Shown here: positions 19,445 through 28,904 of the stretch, piece by piece | Position numbering within the stretch: the first letter of the stretch is position 1 | How the letters are laid out: the number at the start of each line of letters is the position of its first letter | Source: Paenibacillus sp. JCM 10914 | Lineage (GTDB): Bacteria; Bacillota; Bacilli; Paenibacillales; Paenibacillaceae | Assembly (NCBI RefSeq): GCF_001315105.1 | Contig: NZ_BAZR01000002.1 | Coordinates: 1-64,000, forward strand | Length of the DNA stretch: 64,000 nt | Direction: 5' to 3' | Notes under the pieces: model-generated | What the model was told of the DNA's origin: nothing | Database searches by the model: none | Seen by the model: only the letters and a program-made list of their open reading frames with translations | Made by a program: the position numbers and the translations under genes

Positions 19445-19897
19445 ATGAACATTAGCAACAGCTTCGCCATTAACGCATCAGCTCTTACGGCACAAAGGCT
19501 TCGGATGGACGTGATTTCTTCGAATATCGCCAATGCGGAAACGACGCGTGCAAGTATCGAGAACGGACAAGCGGTGCCATACCGAAGAAAGACGGTTGTG
19601 TTTCAACCGCAACAGGAATCTTTCGAAGGAATGCTTCGCGCCCAGATGAATGGCACGACAAATGAAGCACAAGGTGTGAAGGTTGGAGCGATACGCGAAG
19701 ATCGATCACCGTTGAAGCAGGTGTACAACCCTACCCACCCGGATGCCAACGCTGAAGGATACGTCTTTATGCCTAACGTGGATATTACGAAGGAAATGGT
19801 GGACATGCTTGCGGCGACTCGCTCTTATGAAGCGAACGTGACCGCTATCAATGCATCGAAAGCCATGATCATGAAGGCACTTGAGATTGGCAGATAA
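19445..19897 (+). CDS. flgC: Flagellar basal-body rod protein FlgC
   Basis: A 150-residue rod protein. The N-terminal helix NSFAINASALTAQRLRMDVISSNIANAETTR has the rod motif, and the C-terminus VDITKEMVDMLAATRSYEANVTAINASKAMIMKALEIGR is the characteristic closing helix. Its ribosome site lies within the last codons of flgB (GGGGAGATAGGG), indicating tight coupling. It forms the proximal rod with FlgB. Confidence 0.96.
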   Translation: MNISNSFAINASALTAQRLRMDVISSNIANAETTRASIENGQAVPYRRKTVVFQPQQESFEGMLRAQMNGTTNEAQGVKVGAIREDRSPLKQVYNPTHPDANAEGYVFMPNVDITKEMVDMLAATRSYEANVTAINASKAMIMKALEIGR

Positions 19898-19937
19898 GAT
19901 AGTATACATACGATTATTTAGTGGGAGGGCATGTTAG

Positions 19938-20264
19938 ATGATTAACAATACCATATTCAGCGTCCCTGGCGCTCAGGGAGTTCAAGGGGTGCAACCGATT
20001 CAATTGCAGCAGCAAGTGAACACCGAAACGACACCTTCTGATTCGATTCGGGAGTTCAGTTCTTATCTGAACGAAGCCTTGAATAGTGTAGCGACACAGG
20101 AACAGAACGCACATGTGATGAGCGATAAACTGATGATTGGACAAGTTAACGTAGATCAGGCGATGATATCCGCCCAACAGGCTCTGTTGAGCATTCAGCT
20201 CACAACGCAGGTCCGAAACAAAGTGGTAGAAGCCTATCAAGAGATCATGCGCACGCAAATCTAA
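19938..20264 (+). CDS. fliE: Flagellar hook-basal body protein FliE
   Basis: A 108-residue protein linking the MS ring (FliF) to the rod. The conserved C-terminal half SVATQEQNAHVMSDKLMIGQVNVDQAMISAQQALLSIQLTTQVRNKVVEAYQEIMRTQI is diagnostic. The N-terminus is Gln- and Val-rich and variable. A GGAGGG ribosome site precedes the ATG. Follows flgC as in B. subtilis. Confidence 0.95.
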   Translation: MINNTIFSVPGAQGVQGVQPIQLQQQVNTETTPSDSIREFSSYLNEALNSVATQEQNAHVMSDKLMIGQVNVDQAMISAQQALLSIQLTTQVRNKVVEAYQEIMRTQI

Positions 20265-20296
20265 GTTTCTAGCAAAGTTTCGGATGGGGTGACAAT

Positions 20297-21877
20297 GTGA
20301 ATGAGAGAATCGCCCAATATCGGGAGCGAATGACCCAATATTGGAACCAATTCAGTAACAAACAAAAAATTATGCTCGTATCGACCATTGGGTTTGTATT
20401 GATTGCACTTATTGTGCTGACCATGCAGTTCTCAAAGACGAAATATGAAGTGGCCTTCCGGGATTTGAATTCCAGCGATGCGGCCGGGATCATTAATCAT
20501 CTGGAGACGCAGGGGATCTCTTACAAGCTTAGCGAAGATGGAAGAAGCATACTGGTTCCGAGCACGAGTGCAGCCAGAGTCCAAATCGACGTTGGGTCTC
20601 AAGGCCTAGTTCAGAACGGTACCATCGGTTTCGAAACGTTCGAGAAGAACGCGTCGGCGATTGGTATGACCGATAATGAATTCGAAGTAAAGTATGTAAA
20701 TGCACTGAATGGCGAAGTCGAACGACTGCTTGAGAGAATGCAGGGCGTTCAGGATGCAACGGTGTTGTTGAATCTTCCCAAAGAAAGCGTCTTTGCCAGG
20801 AATGGAAATGAAGATAAGGCAAGTGCTTCAGTTGTCGTAAGATTCAAACCCGGTTATCGCCCCAATCAAGAAGTGATTGACGGCTACTACAATCTGGTCA
20901 AGACAGCTATTCCGAATCTGCCGCTAGAGAACATCACCATAACGAATGATGAAGTGGAACTGCTAGCTACAGCCAAAGGTGGTCAAGGCGGATTAATCGG
21001 CAAAGTCGAGGAAAACTTCGCACTTCAGAAAAAATTCGAGAATGAAGTTAAAGCGAATGTTCAGCAGTTTCTCTCACAATACATGGGTTCTAGCAAAGTG
21101 AACGTGCTTGTCGCATCCAAGTTGAACTTTGATCAGGTGCAGAGCAAGGAAAACATCGTAACCCCTGTGGATGAAGAAGAAATGAAGGGGATCGAGCTCA
21201 GCGTCCAGGAAATTCAAAAGAATTATTCAGGAACAAGCAGCCCGACCGGTGGCGTAACCGGTGTAGGCGAGGAAGCTGTTCCAGGATATCCTAGCGATTC
21301 CGGCAGCGGCGAAAGCAACTCGGAAGAGCTCTCCAAAACGGTTAACTATGAAGTTAATCGAATCACTAAGGATATCATAGCTAGTCCATATACTGTAAAG
21401 GATTTAACCATAAATGTATCGGTTGAACCACCTGCTGGCCAACAAATGTTAGAAGATGCTACCCGGGTTGCTATAGAGAACATACTAGTCAATATAGTTC
21501 GGGCGTCACTGGCGGATTCAGGCTCTACATATACAGACGCTGAATTGACCAGAAAAGTTTCGGTTATTTCACAGGTATTTAATGTAAATAACGATTCGAA
21601 TCCAAGAACGGTGCTGTCACAACCGTTATTATGGGGCATCGGGTTAGCGGCATTGGCTTTGATCGCAGGAGGAACCTACTTCTTCATCCGTAGACGTAAA
21701 CAACAGCAGGCAGAATATGAAGAGGATATGCAGCTTCCGCCAGCTACGGAATTCCCATCGATTAATCTTGAGAGTGTAACTAATGAAAGCCAGGTTCGTA
21801 AACAACTCGAAACCTTGGCAAAGAAAAAGCCGGACGAATTCGTCAATTTGCTTCGTACTTGGCTAGCTGAGGAATAG
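20297..21877 (+). CDS. fliF: Flagellar MS-ring protein FliF
   Basis: A 526-residue membrane ring protein and base of the flagellum. First membrane helix near residues 25-48 (IMLVSTIGFVLIALIVLTM), the YscJ-type ring domain with EVAFRDLNSSDAAGIINHLETQGISYKL and ATVLLNLPKESVF, a central ring-building domain (VNVLVASKLNFDQ, SKTVNYEVNRITKDI), a second helix (LWGIGLAALALIAGGTYFF), and a cytoplasmic tail that binds FliG. GTG start. fliG follows within 12 nt. Confidence 0.97.
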   Translation: MNERIAQYRERMTQYWNQFSNKQKIMLVSTIGFVLIALIVLTMQFSKTKYEVAFRDLNSSDAAGIINHLETQGISYKLSEDGRSILVPSTSAARVQIDVGSQGLVQNGTIGFETFEKNASAIGMTDNEFEVKYVNALNGEVERLLERMQGVQDATVLLNLPKESVFARNGNEDKASASVVVRFKPGYRPNQEVIDGYYNLVKTAIPNLPLENITITNDEVELLATAKGGQGGLIGKVEENFALQKKFENEVKANVQQFLSQYMGSSKVNVLVASKLNFDQVQSKENIVTPVDEEEMKGIELSVQEIQKNYSGTSSPTGGVTGVGEEAVPGYPSDSGSGESNSEELSKTVNYEVNRITKDIIASPYTVKDLTINVSVEPPAGQQMLEDATRVAIENILVNIVRASLADSGSTYTDAELTRKVSVISQVFNVNNDSNPRTVLSQPLLWGIGLAALALIAGGTYFFIRRRKQQQAEYEEDMQLPPATEFPSINLESVTNESQVRKQLETLAKKKPDEFVNLLRTWLAEE

Positions 21878-21888
21878 AGGTGGATGCG

Positions 21889-22905
21889 TTGGCTAAAGGA
21901 AATAATCAAATGTTAACTGGACGTCAGAAGGCTGCGATATTACTCATAACCCTCGGTCCAGAAGTGTCGGCTCAAATATTCAAGCATCTGCGAGAAGAAG
22001 AAATCGAACAGCTTACCCTCGAGATTGCTAATGTTCGTAAGGTGGACAGTGTCGAGAAGGATACGATCATACAAGAATTTCATCAGATATGCCTGGCACA
22101 AGAATATATCTCACAAGGCGGCATTAATTACGCTAAAGAAATCTTGGAGAAGGCGTTGGGTCAACAGAAGGCGATGGAAGTCATCAATCGTCTGACCGCT
22201 ACGCTGCAAGTGAGACCGTTTGATTTCGCTCGTAAGGCAGATCCAAGCCAGATTCTTAATTTTATTCAGAACGAGAACTCCCAGACGATCGCACTCGTAC
22301 TTTCTTACCTGCAATTCGAGCAGGCTTCTGCCATCTTGTCATCGTTGCCACAGGAGAAGCAGGCAGAGGTTGCCCGGAGGGTTGCTGTTATGGACAGCAC
22401 CTCTCCTGAAGTCATAGCTCAGGTAGAGCGTGTGTTGGAGCAGAAACTGTCAGCAACCGTGACTCAGGATTACACGAGTGCCGGGGGGATTGAATCGATC
22501 GTTCAGATTCTGAACGGTGTAGACAGGGGAACAGAACGCACGATATTAGATTCGCTCGAAATTCAGGATCCGGAACTCGCGGAAGAAATCAAGAAGCGGA
22601 TGTTCGTATTCGAGGATATTGTCAACGTGGACAATCGGTCCATTCAGAGAATCATCCGCGATGTCGAGAATGCCGACTTGCAATTGGCGCTTAAAGTGGC
22701 CAGTGAAGAAGTACGCGATGTCATTTTCCGGAATATGTCGAAACGCATGGCGGAAACGTTCCGCGAAGAGATGGAATATATGGGTCCAGTTCGATTGCGT
22801 GATGTTGAAGAAGCTCAGACTCGGATTGTAAGCACGATCCGCAGACTCGAAGAAGCAGGCGAAGTCATTATCGCTCGCGGAGGAGGAGATGACATCATTG
22901 TCTAA
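21889..22905 (+). CDS. fliG: Flagellar motor switch protein FliG
   Basis: A 338-residue switch protein that transmits torque from the stator to the rotor. N-terminal LTGRQKAAILLITLGPEVSAQIFKHL binds FliF; the middle domain carries EKQAEVARRVAVMDSTSPEVI with the adjacent hydrophobic patch; the C-terminal torque helix has charged residues (DNRSIQRIIRDVENADLQLALK; RNMSKRMAETFREEME). A TTG at 21889 (GAGGTGG 5 nt upstream) gives the standard MAKGN start; a GTG at 21880 would add three residues. Its end overlaps fliH. Confidence 0.96.
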   Translation: MAKGNNQMLTGRQKAAILLITLGPEVSAQIFKHLREEEIEQLTLEIANVRKVDSVEKDTIIQEFHQICLAQEYISQGGINYAKEILEKALGQQKAMEVINRLTATLQVRPFDFARKADPSQILNFIQNENSQTIALVLSYLQFEQASAILSSLPQEKQAEVARRVAVMDSTSPEVIAQVERVLEQKLSATVTQDYTSAGGIESIVQILNGVDRGTERTILDSLEIQDPELAEEIKKRMFVFEDIVNVDNRSIQRIIRDVENADLQLALKVASEEVRDVIFRNMSKRMAETFREEMEYMGPVRLRDVEEAQTRIVSTIRRLEEAGEVIIARGGGDDIIV

Positions 22906-23755
22906 CTTGATCAAATCGTCCCACTATAAACCGATGGATGTCTTGAAAGAGTTGGATCTTGCTCGTCGTTACGCCTTAGCCGCTGCGGAGGAATCGGAAG
23001 AAGAGAGCCCGCTTGTCCAAGCTGAGCCAGCCGCGGTGCACACGCTCGCTGAAGCAGAACGAATCAAACAAGAAATGCTGCAAGATGCCCAGGAGTTTGC
23101 TGAAAGGCAAATTCGCGAAGCATCCGAGGAGGCCGAGCGGCTGCTGAGCGAAGCCAATTCGCAGATCGAAGCATGGTGGCAAGAAAGAAGACTTCAGGAT
23201 GAGGACTTGTCCGAGACGCTGAAGATGCAAGGATATAATCAGGGATATGCTGAAGGTTCATCCAAAGCGGAGCTGGAGATGAAGGAGAAGTTAGAGCAAG
23301 CAACAGCTGAGGCTAGTGAACTGCTGCGGTTAGCGCACCAGGCCAAGAGCGATCTGATTCAGGAAGCTGAACCTTTCCTTGTAGAACTCAGTTGCAGCAT
23401 TGCAGAGAAAGTGCTTGATCGACAGCTCAGCATTGAACCGGAATATACATTGGAACTGATCCGTAAGAATTTGGCGCGCAAGAAGGAGAAAGGCGTTATC
23501 TCCTTGTGTGTTGCACCAGAACAATTCGAATTCGTGTACGCTGCACGCGAGGAACTTGGGCTTTCGATCGACTCTCAAGCTGAACTGCAAATCTTGCCTG
23601 ATTCTACAGTCAAAGACCATGGATGTGTGATCCGCTCGGCATATGGAAGCGTAGATGCGCGGATCGATACCCAGTTGAGCGAGATTAAGAAAGAGCTTGT
23701 ACGAATTGCGCTTGATGACGAAGAACGGGGACATCCAGATGAAGAAGCTGAATAG
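22898..23755 (+). CDS. fliH: Flagellar assembly protein FliH
   Basis: A 285-residue regulator of the export ATPase FliI. A central long coiled-coil (Glu/Ala/Gln-rich, about residues 40-160) with the GxxxG-like GYNQGYAEGSSKAELEM, and a C-terminal domain related to V-type ATPase subunit E (VELSCSIAEKVLDRQLSIEPEYTLELIRKNL). The start is uncertain: TTG at 22898 has GGAGGAGG 11 nt upstream, while ATG at 22889 is only 2 nt from it. Overlaps fliG at its start and fliI at its end. Confidence 0.9.
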   Translation: MSNLIKSSHYKPMDVLKELDLARRYALAAAEESEEESPLVQAEPAAVHTLAEAERIKQEMLQDAQEFAERQIREASEEAERLLSEANSQIEAWWQERRLQDEDLSETLKMQGYNQGYAEGSSKAELEMKEKLEQATAEASELLRLAHQAKSDLIQEAEPFLVELSCSIAEKVLDRQLSIEPEYTLELIRKNLARKKEKGVISLCVAPEQFEFVYAAREELGLSIDSQAELQILPDSTVKDHGCVIRSAYGSVDARIDTQLSEIKKELVRIALDDEERGHPDEEAE

Positions 23756-25058
23756 TACACATTACGTGGATCATTTACGACATTTGGATCCAGTTCGGAT
23801 CAACGGAAAGGTTACGCAAGTCATCGGTCTGATGGTAGAGTCTGAGGGTCCAAACGCCAGCATCGGTGACGTGTGTTATATCTACCCTACCAAGCAGTCC
23901 AAGCCGCTCCAGGCAGAGGTCGTAGGCTTTCGAGACAACAAAGTGCTGTTAATGCCGCTGGGTGAACTTCATTCCATCGGACCCGGATGTGATGTTGTGG
24001 GAACGGGGAAGCCGCTGAGCGTACAGGTAGGCTCAGAGCTCCTCGGGAAAGTGCTGGATGGTCTCGGTCAACCCTTGGACGGTTCCATCATACCAGCTCG
24101 AACGCCTCATTATTCAACGCATAACGTTCCACAAAATCCGCTGAATCGTCCGCGAGTGGAAGAGCCCATCAGTATCGGGGTACGGGCGATTGATGGGTTA
24201 CTCTCGATTGGTAAAGGCCAACGGGTCGGTATTTTTGCCGGATCCGGCGTCGGTAAAAGCACGTTGATGGGGATGATCGCCAGGAATACTTCGGCTGATG
24301 TCAATGTGATCGCATTGATTGGAGAGCGTGGCCGTGAGGTGATGGATTTCATTGAGCGGGATCTAGGACCTGAAGGTTTGAAGCGTTCCGTCGTTATTGT
24401 AGCGACATCGGACCAGCCTGCTCTCATTCGCATCAAAGGCGCTTTGATCGCAACGACGATCGCCGAGTATTTTCGAGATCGCGGGTTAAATGTGATGCTG
24501 ATGATGGATTCGGTGACTCGGTATGCGATGGCACAGCGGGAAGTGGGGCTGGCGATTGGGGAACCGCCCGCTATGCGAGGTTATACGCCCTCGGTGTTTG
24601 CGAGTCTACCCAAGCTGCTGGAGCGGGCAGGAACCGGTCCGAGTGGTTCGATCACGGCGTTTTACACTGTCCTCGTTGATGGAGACGATATGAATGAACC
24701 GATTGCAGACGCAGTCAGAGGGATTCTGGATGGTCATATTGTGTTGAATCGGAACATTGCCAACAAAGGTCACTTTCCAGCCATCGATGTTCTGGCCAGC
24801 ATTAGTCGAGTGATGAAGGATATCGCTCCTGAGGATCAGATTGAAGCATCAGAGAATGTCAAACGTTTGATGGCGGTTTACAAGGATTCCGAGGATCTAA
24901 TCAACATAGGTGCATATCAACATGGCTCGAATGCGGAAATCGATGAATCCATGGACTATATCCAGCAAATATGGGATTTTACCAAGCAAAAAGTGAACGA
25001 GAAGACAACGCTTAGCGAAGTGCAGAATCGTTTGATTTCAGAGTTTTCAAGGAGATGA
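23739..25058 (+). CDS. fliI: Flagellum-specific export ATPase FliI
   Basis: A 439-residue F1-beta-like ATPase that energises type III export with FliH and FliJ. Walker A GSGVGKST near residue 168-175, Walker B LMMDSVTRYAMAQREVGLAIGEPPA, and SGSITAFYTVLVDGDDMNEPIAD. The ATG at 23739 lies 17 nt inside fliH in another frame, so the two are translationally coupled; GAACGGGGAC-type sequence upstream is only a weak ribosome site. Length standard. Confidence 0.97.
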   Translation: MKKLNSTHYVDHLRHLDPVRINGKVTQVIGLMVESEGPNASIGDVCYIYPTKQSKPLQAEVVGFRDNKVLLMPLGELHSIGPGCDVVGTGKPLSVQVGSELLGKVLDGLGQPLDGSIIPARTPHYSTHNVPQNPLNRPRVEEPISIGVRAIDGLLSIGKGQRVGIFAGSGVGKSTLMGMIARNTSADVNVIALIGERGREVMDFIERDLGPEGLKRSVVIVATSDQPALIRIKGALIATTIAEYFRDRGLNVMLMMDSVTRYAMAQREVGLAIGEPPAMRGYTPSVFASLPKLLERAGTGPSGSITAFYTVLVDGDDMNEPIADAVRGILDGHIVLNRNIANKGHFPAIDVLASISRVMKDIAPEDQIEASENVKRLMAVYKDSEDLINIGAYQHGSNAEIDESMDYIQQIWDFTKQKVNEKTTLSEVQNRLISEFSRR

Positions 25059-25066
25059 CCTGAAGA

Positions 25067-25510
25067 ATGAAATTTCATTATGCATTCCAGAAAATCGTGG
25101 ATCTGAAAGGTAATGAAAAGACACAGGCAGAGTGGATGTTATCCAGCGCAATTGGCCGGCTGCAAGCGGAAGAGAACCGTTTGCAAGAACTCAACCAGAA
25201 GCGGGACCAGATGTACGCCGCTCAGCAGGAAGCCGCTGCAAGATGCACTCCCGTGTCTGAAATCAGGAGCATTCAGGCGTACGCACAGCATCTTGAGGAA
25301 TGCATGGAGCGCAAGAGAGCAGATATTCGGACCGCTCATGTTAACGTTACGAGTAAACAACAAGCATTAAACGAGAAGATGCTGGATGAGAAGGTGTGGC
25401 TGAAGGCAAGAGACAAATCCAGAGAAAAGTTCCGGCATGAAAGTCTCCTTCGGGAACAAAACGAGCTGGACGAGATTGCGACGGTGCGTTTTGCGATCAA
25501 AGCCCGTTAA
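25067..25510 (+). CDS. fliJ: Flagellar export protein FliJ
   Basis: A 147-residue, almost entirely alpha-helical coiled-coil protein: MKFHYAFQKIVDLKGNEKTQAEWMLSSA at the start is typical of Firmicutes FliJ. It is the stalk-like subunit that links FliI to FlhA and handles chaperones. Located 8 nt after fliI, the standard position. Sequence conservation in the family is low, so position and coiled-coil content carry much of the call. Confidence 0.9.
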   Translation: MKFHYAFQKIVDLKGNEKTQAEWMLSSAIGRLQAEENRLQELNQKRDQMYAAQQEAAARCTPVSEIRSIQAYAQHLEECMERKRADIRTAHVNVTSKQQALNEKMLDEKVWLKARDKSREKFRHESLLREQNELDEIATVRFAIKAR

Positions 25511-25549
25511 GATGACCAAATACGGCTGGGTTATGACCGCGGGGGAGGA

Positions 25550-26482
25550 ATGAAAGTGTCACGAAAAGATATGCCGCTGGACAAGGAAGAATCCAGTGGA
25601 GGGTATGAGCGGATTTTGTTGATTTTGGTGCCTGCCATCTTCACGATCGTCTTGCTGGGCGCTTTGGCTATATTTTTCAAGGCCGATGTCAGAGATTCTT
25701 TGCTTGATGTAGCCAATAAGATTCCAATCGTTAAGAATTGGGTTCCAGATCCGGTATTGACGCCAGAAGAGCAAGCATTGAAAGAGGCGAAGATGCAGGA
25801 GGAAAGTGCTGAGGCGACGATTGTAGAGCTTAAGAAGCAACTTGCTGAACGGGATGAAAGCTTGAATGAATTAACCGAGCTCAAATCAGCTCAAGAGAAC
25901 CGAGTAACTGAACTGGAGAGTCAGATTCAAATGATGCAAATAGAGCCTGACGCTGGGGTTGTTGAGGAAGAAGACACGTACACAAAGCAAGTACGTGACC
26001 TTGCCAAACTGTATTCGGATATGAGCCCAAGCAAAGCGGCACCGATCATGCAAAATATGACACTGGAAGAAATGGTGCTGCTGCTCAGTCAAATGAAGAA
26101 CAGCAATCGCGGAGCTATTTTGCAGAAGATGGATCCCAAAATAGCCGCAGAAGCAACGATGAAGCTGAAAGATGCCGAAACGTTCGAGAGTATGGCTAGC
26201 GCTGCATTGAAATCCCGGAATGATCTGGATCAATCAGAAAAACAAGCAAAGGTACCTACTGAGAATCTGGATATGAGCCAGTTAAACCAAACTTTTGCAG
26301 GCATGACGCCAGCGAATGCGGCTGAACTATTGCTGCAGACATACAAGATCAATCCGGCCAAAACGATGACAATTCTTCGTTCCGTAGACGACGCTACGCG
26401 TTCCCGGATACTGAACGCGATGTCATCCAAGGATGCTGAGGCGGCTGCAAGAATTCTGAATCGCCTGATGGGAACTAAATAG
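25550..26482 (+). CDS. YlxF/MotE-like protein with MgtE-N-type repeats
   Basis: A 310-residue membrane-anchored protein. One membrane helix near residues 18-42 (ILLILVPAIFTIVLLGALAIFF), a coiled coil (about 75-135; EESAEATIVELKKQLAERDESLNEL), then two MgtE-N-like helical units: YSDMSPSKAAPIMQNMTLEEMVLLLSQM with AILQKMDPKIAAEATMKL, and FAGMTPANAAELLLQ with AMSSKDAEAAARILNRL. Position between fliJ and fliK matches ylxF of B. subtilis; MotE-type relatives are thought to be stator chaperones. The GTG/ATG choice is open: ATG at 25550 after GGGGGAGG, or GTG at 25556. Confidence 0.85.
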   Translation: MKVSRKDMPLDKEESSGGYERILLILVPAIFTIVLLGALAIFFKADVRDSLLDVANKIPIVKNWVPDPVLTPEEQALKEAKMQEESAEATIVELKKQLAERDESLNELTELKSAQENRVTELESQIQMMQIEPDAGVVEEEDTYTKQVRDLAKLYSDMSPSKAAPIMQNMTLEEMVLLLSQMKNSNRGAILQKMDPKIAAEATMKLKDAETFESMASAALKSRNDLDQSEKQAKVPTENLDMSQLNQTFAGMTPANAAELLLQTYKINPAKTMTILRSVDDATRSRILNAMSSKDAEAAARILNRLMGTK

Positions 26483-26530
26483 CCTCTAATGTGAAATCGC
26501 CAATCACGGGAAAGGAGGTGAAAAGAAACG

Positions 26531-27859
26531 ATGACCATGATGGTACAGAATATGACTTCTTCCGTAAGCAGCAGTAGCGGAAGTAAAGCGGGCAGTGCAT
26601 CCAAAGGTGCAGAAGGCGCCTCGTTTGAGAACGCGCTGACTTATCAGATGAGCGGGAGCAGTACGAATGCGACAGCCGGCAAGGAAGTCTCAGCCCGCTT
26701 AGAGTCGATGTTCTCAGGTTTGCAAGCAGAAACAAACGAGGAACTCGAAAGTCTAGTTGCCTTACTTGAAGGGTTGATTAAGGAATTAGACTTGATGGAT
26801 GAGGCTGTGAAGGAAGACCCGGCGTTATTGCAAGAAATTCAATTATGGCTGCAACAAGCGAACTTGCTGCTCGGCGGGAATGGATCACAACCACTCGGCA
26901 CAGATCAGGCTTCAGTTGGCTCTTCACTCGCATCAAGCGCAGATACGATTCGGTTTGCTGTACAGGATACAGTCAGCCAATTGGCGGCTGTGCTATCTAA
27001 ACCAGGCAATGCAGATGTGAATACGGAAGCAGCGGTTAAGCAACTCGTCCAATCCTTCCATAGCATGGTCGGATCTGGCACAGGTACTCACAAAGCCGGC
27101 AGCTTTGCTAGCGTCTTAAGCCCTCAACAAACGGAGAGTAGCAGCATCCTTGGTACGTCTAATTCGTCAGCTGGTCAGGGCGCTCCACAACAATCAGCTG
27201 TGGCGGCAGGCACCCTTCCAGGCGGTCGATTGCTGACCTATGCGGACCCATTATCGACGGAAGCTACAACGGGTGAAGGCGAAATATCTCCGGAACATGG
27301 GCCTGTAACAGCTGGACAGTTGGCATTGCGTTCCGGTACACAAGTAACCGTGAAGCCTGCGGCACCGCCTGTACCCGTCGAACAATTCTCTAACGAAATG
27401 ACTTCATTTATTATCAACAAGTTCGAGATTGTGAAGCAGCAAGGGTTTACAGAAGCTAGAATCTCGTTGAATCCGCAGCATCTTGGACAGGTCGATATCA
27501 AATTGAGTATGCAAAATGGACAATTAATCGCGCAGTTCATGACGAAATCGACAGACGCCAAGGAATTGATTGATCAGCAGATTGCTACTCTGCGAACTGC
27601 ACTTATCGCACAGGGGCTTCAAGTCGAGAAGATTGAAGTTACACAGAGCAGCCAGTCGTCAACATCCCAGTTGTATCAGGATGGAAGACAGCCAGGCTCT
27701 GGCCAGCAGCAATCACAGCATCGCTCGAATGAGAAAGACAGACCGTCCGAAGATGCCATTCTGGCAGCCGCCTTGACTGAGGAATGGAATGAGTGGATTG
27801 ATGAGAATCAAGGTGATGAAGAATTAACGCAAACCGGCAGATTTACTGCGGAGGCCTAA
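26531..27859 (+). CDS. fliK: Flagellar hook-length control protein FliK
   Basis: A 442-residue secreted ruler and substrate switch. The N-terminal two-thirds is Ser/Thr/Gln/Gly-rich and low in hydrophobic residues, the ruler part. The C-terminal Flg_hook domain is clear: FIINKFEIVKQQGFTEARISLNPQHLGQVDIKLSMQNGQLIAQFMT, then ELIDQQIATLRTALIAQGLQVEKIEV, which binds FlhB. AAAGGAGGTG precedes the ATG. Compare the FliK-like C-domain at the left edge of the window. Confidence 0.92.
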   Translation: MTMMVQNMTSSVSSSSGSKAGSASKGAEGASFENALTYQMSGSSTNATAGKEVSARLESMFSGLQAETNEELESLVALLEGLIKELDLMDEAVKEDPALLQEIQLWLQQANLLLGGNGSQPLGTDQASVGSSLASSADTIRFAVQDTVSQLAAVLSKPGNADVNTEAAVKQLVQSFHSMVGSGTGTHKAGSFASVLSPQQTESSSILGTSNSSAGQGAPQQSAVAAGTLPGGRLLTYADPLSTEATTGEGEISPEHGPVTAGQLALRSGTQVTVKPAAPPVPVEQFSNEMTSFIINKFEIVKQQGFTEARISLNPQHLGQVDIKLSMQNGQLIAQFMTKSTDAKELIDQQIATLRTALIAQGLQVEKIEVTQSSQSSTSQLYQDGRQPGSGQQQSQHRSNEKDRPSEDAILAAALTEEWNEWIDENQGDEELTQTGRFTAEA

Positions 27860-27879
27860 TTGCAAGGAGGTGAATTGGA

Positions 27880-28443
27880 ATGGCAACCAACCCCGTATCC
27901 ATGAATAACATGTGGCCGAATTATTCGAAGGGAAACATCAGCAATAAAGGGGAGAAGAGCCAGGAACTCGGCAAAGACCAGTTTCTTAGCATCTTGATCA
28001 CTCAACTTCGTCATCAAGATCCACTCCAGCCGATGCAGGACCGGGAATTTATCTCGCAGATGGCCCAGTTTACATCGCTCGAGCAGCTCATGAACATTAA
28101 CACGCAATTGACGGCGATGAGCCAATCTCTTGGTGCCGCTTCAAGCCTAATCGGTAAGCAGATCAGTTGGTTGTACAAGCCTGATAACGGCTCGGAGAAT
28201 ACGCAGATGAAGACGGGAATCGTAGATTCCATTATCGTTCGGGACGGCGTGCACTATGCGAAGGTCGGTGAGAGTGAAGTGTCGCTGGATCAAGTATTGA
28301 AGATCGAGAATCCGGTTCCAGAGACAAACGATCCTTCCGATCCTGGTCCAACTGAACCAGAGCCAGATCATTCAGAACCTTCGGATTCAGATGCGAATGA
28401 TCCGGAACAAGGAGAAGACGCCACTGGGGGCACAACACCATGA
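27880..28443 (+). CDS. flgD: Flagellar hook capping protein FlgD
   Basis: A 187-residue hook scaffold. The N-terminal motif ELGKDQFLSILITQLRHQDPLQPMQDREFISQMAQFTSLEQLMN is the FlgD signature. After a short beta region, the C-terminus (about residues 145-187) is a Pro/Asp/Glu/Ser repeat-like acidic tail. It lacks the long Ig-like domains of enterobacterial FlgD, as B. subtilis FlgD does. The stop overlaps the next start by 4 nt. Confidence 0.94.
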   Translation: MATNPVSMNNMWPNYSKGNISNKGEKSQELGKDQFLSILITQLRHQDPLQPMQDREFISQMAQFTSLEQLMNINTQLTAMSQSLGAASSLIGKQISWLYKPDNGSENTQMKTGIVDSIIVRDGVHYAKVGESEVSLDQVLKIENPVPETNDPSDPGPTEPEPDHSEPSDSDANDPEQGEDATGGTTP

Positions 28444-28829
28444 GTGACCGCATGATGATCGGGCATTTATATCCCGGCAAGATTCATCCGGCCGCCCTTC
28501 AGGGTGAACGAAAGTCCGTTCACACTCAGGCCCAGCCTCCGTCCGGCAAGTTTCAAGAGCTGCTGAATGAGAACCTGCTTAGGATCAGCAATCATGCAGC
28601 CAAGCGGCTTGAACAGCGAGGGATCGAATTGAAGGCGGATCAATTGATTCAAATCCAGAGTGCTGTGGATAAGGCAGCAGCCAAAGGAAGCAAGGAATCA
28701 TTAATTCTAATGAAGGATATGGCACTCATCGTAAATATTCCGAATCGCACCGTGGTAACCGCAATGGATGGTAAAGCGATGAAGGACAATGTGTTCACAC
28801 AGATTGACAGTGCCGTAATCATCTCGTAA
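28440..28829 (+). CDS. Flagellar operon protein, TIGR02530/PF12611 family
   Basis: A 129-residue protein found in Firmicutes flagellar operons between flgD and flgE. The conserved C-terminal half SNHAAKRLEQRGIELKADQLIQIQSAVDKAAAKGSKESLILMKDMALIVNIPNRTVVTAMD is the family signature. No signal peptide or membrane helix. The start overlaps flgD (ATGA). Its role is unknown; proximity to hook genes suggests a part in hook assembly or export. Confidence 0.85.
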   Translation: MSDRMMIGHLYPGKIHPAALQGERKSVHTQAQPPSGKFQELLNENLLRISNHAAKRLEQRGIELKADQLIQIQSAVDKAAAKGSKESLILMKDMALIVNIPNRTVVTAMDGKAMKDNVFTQIDSAVIIS

Positions 28830-28904
28830 ATCTGGCTGGCCCGTCAGGAAGCCAGGAGGCTGCCGATCGATTGAAGCAGCCTACTTAGAAGAGGAGGATG
28901 AACG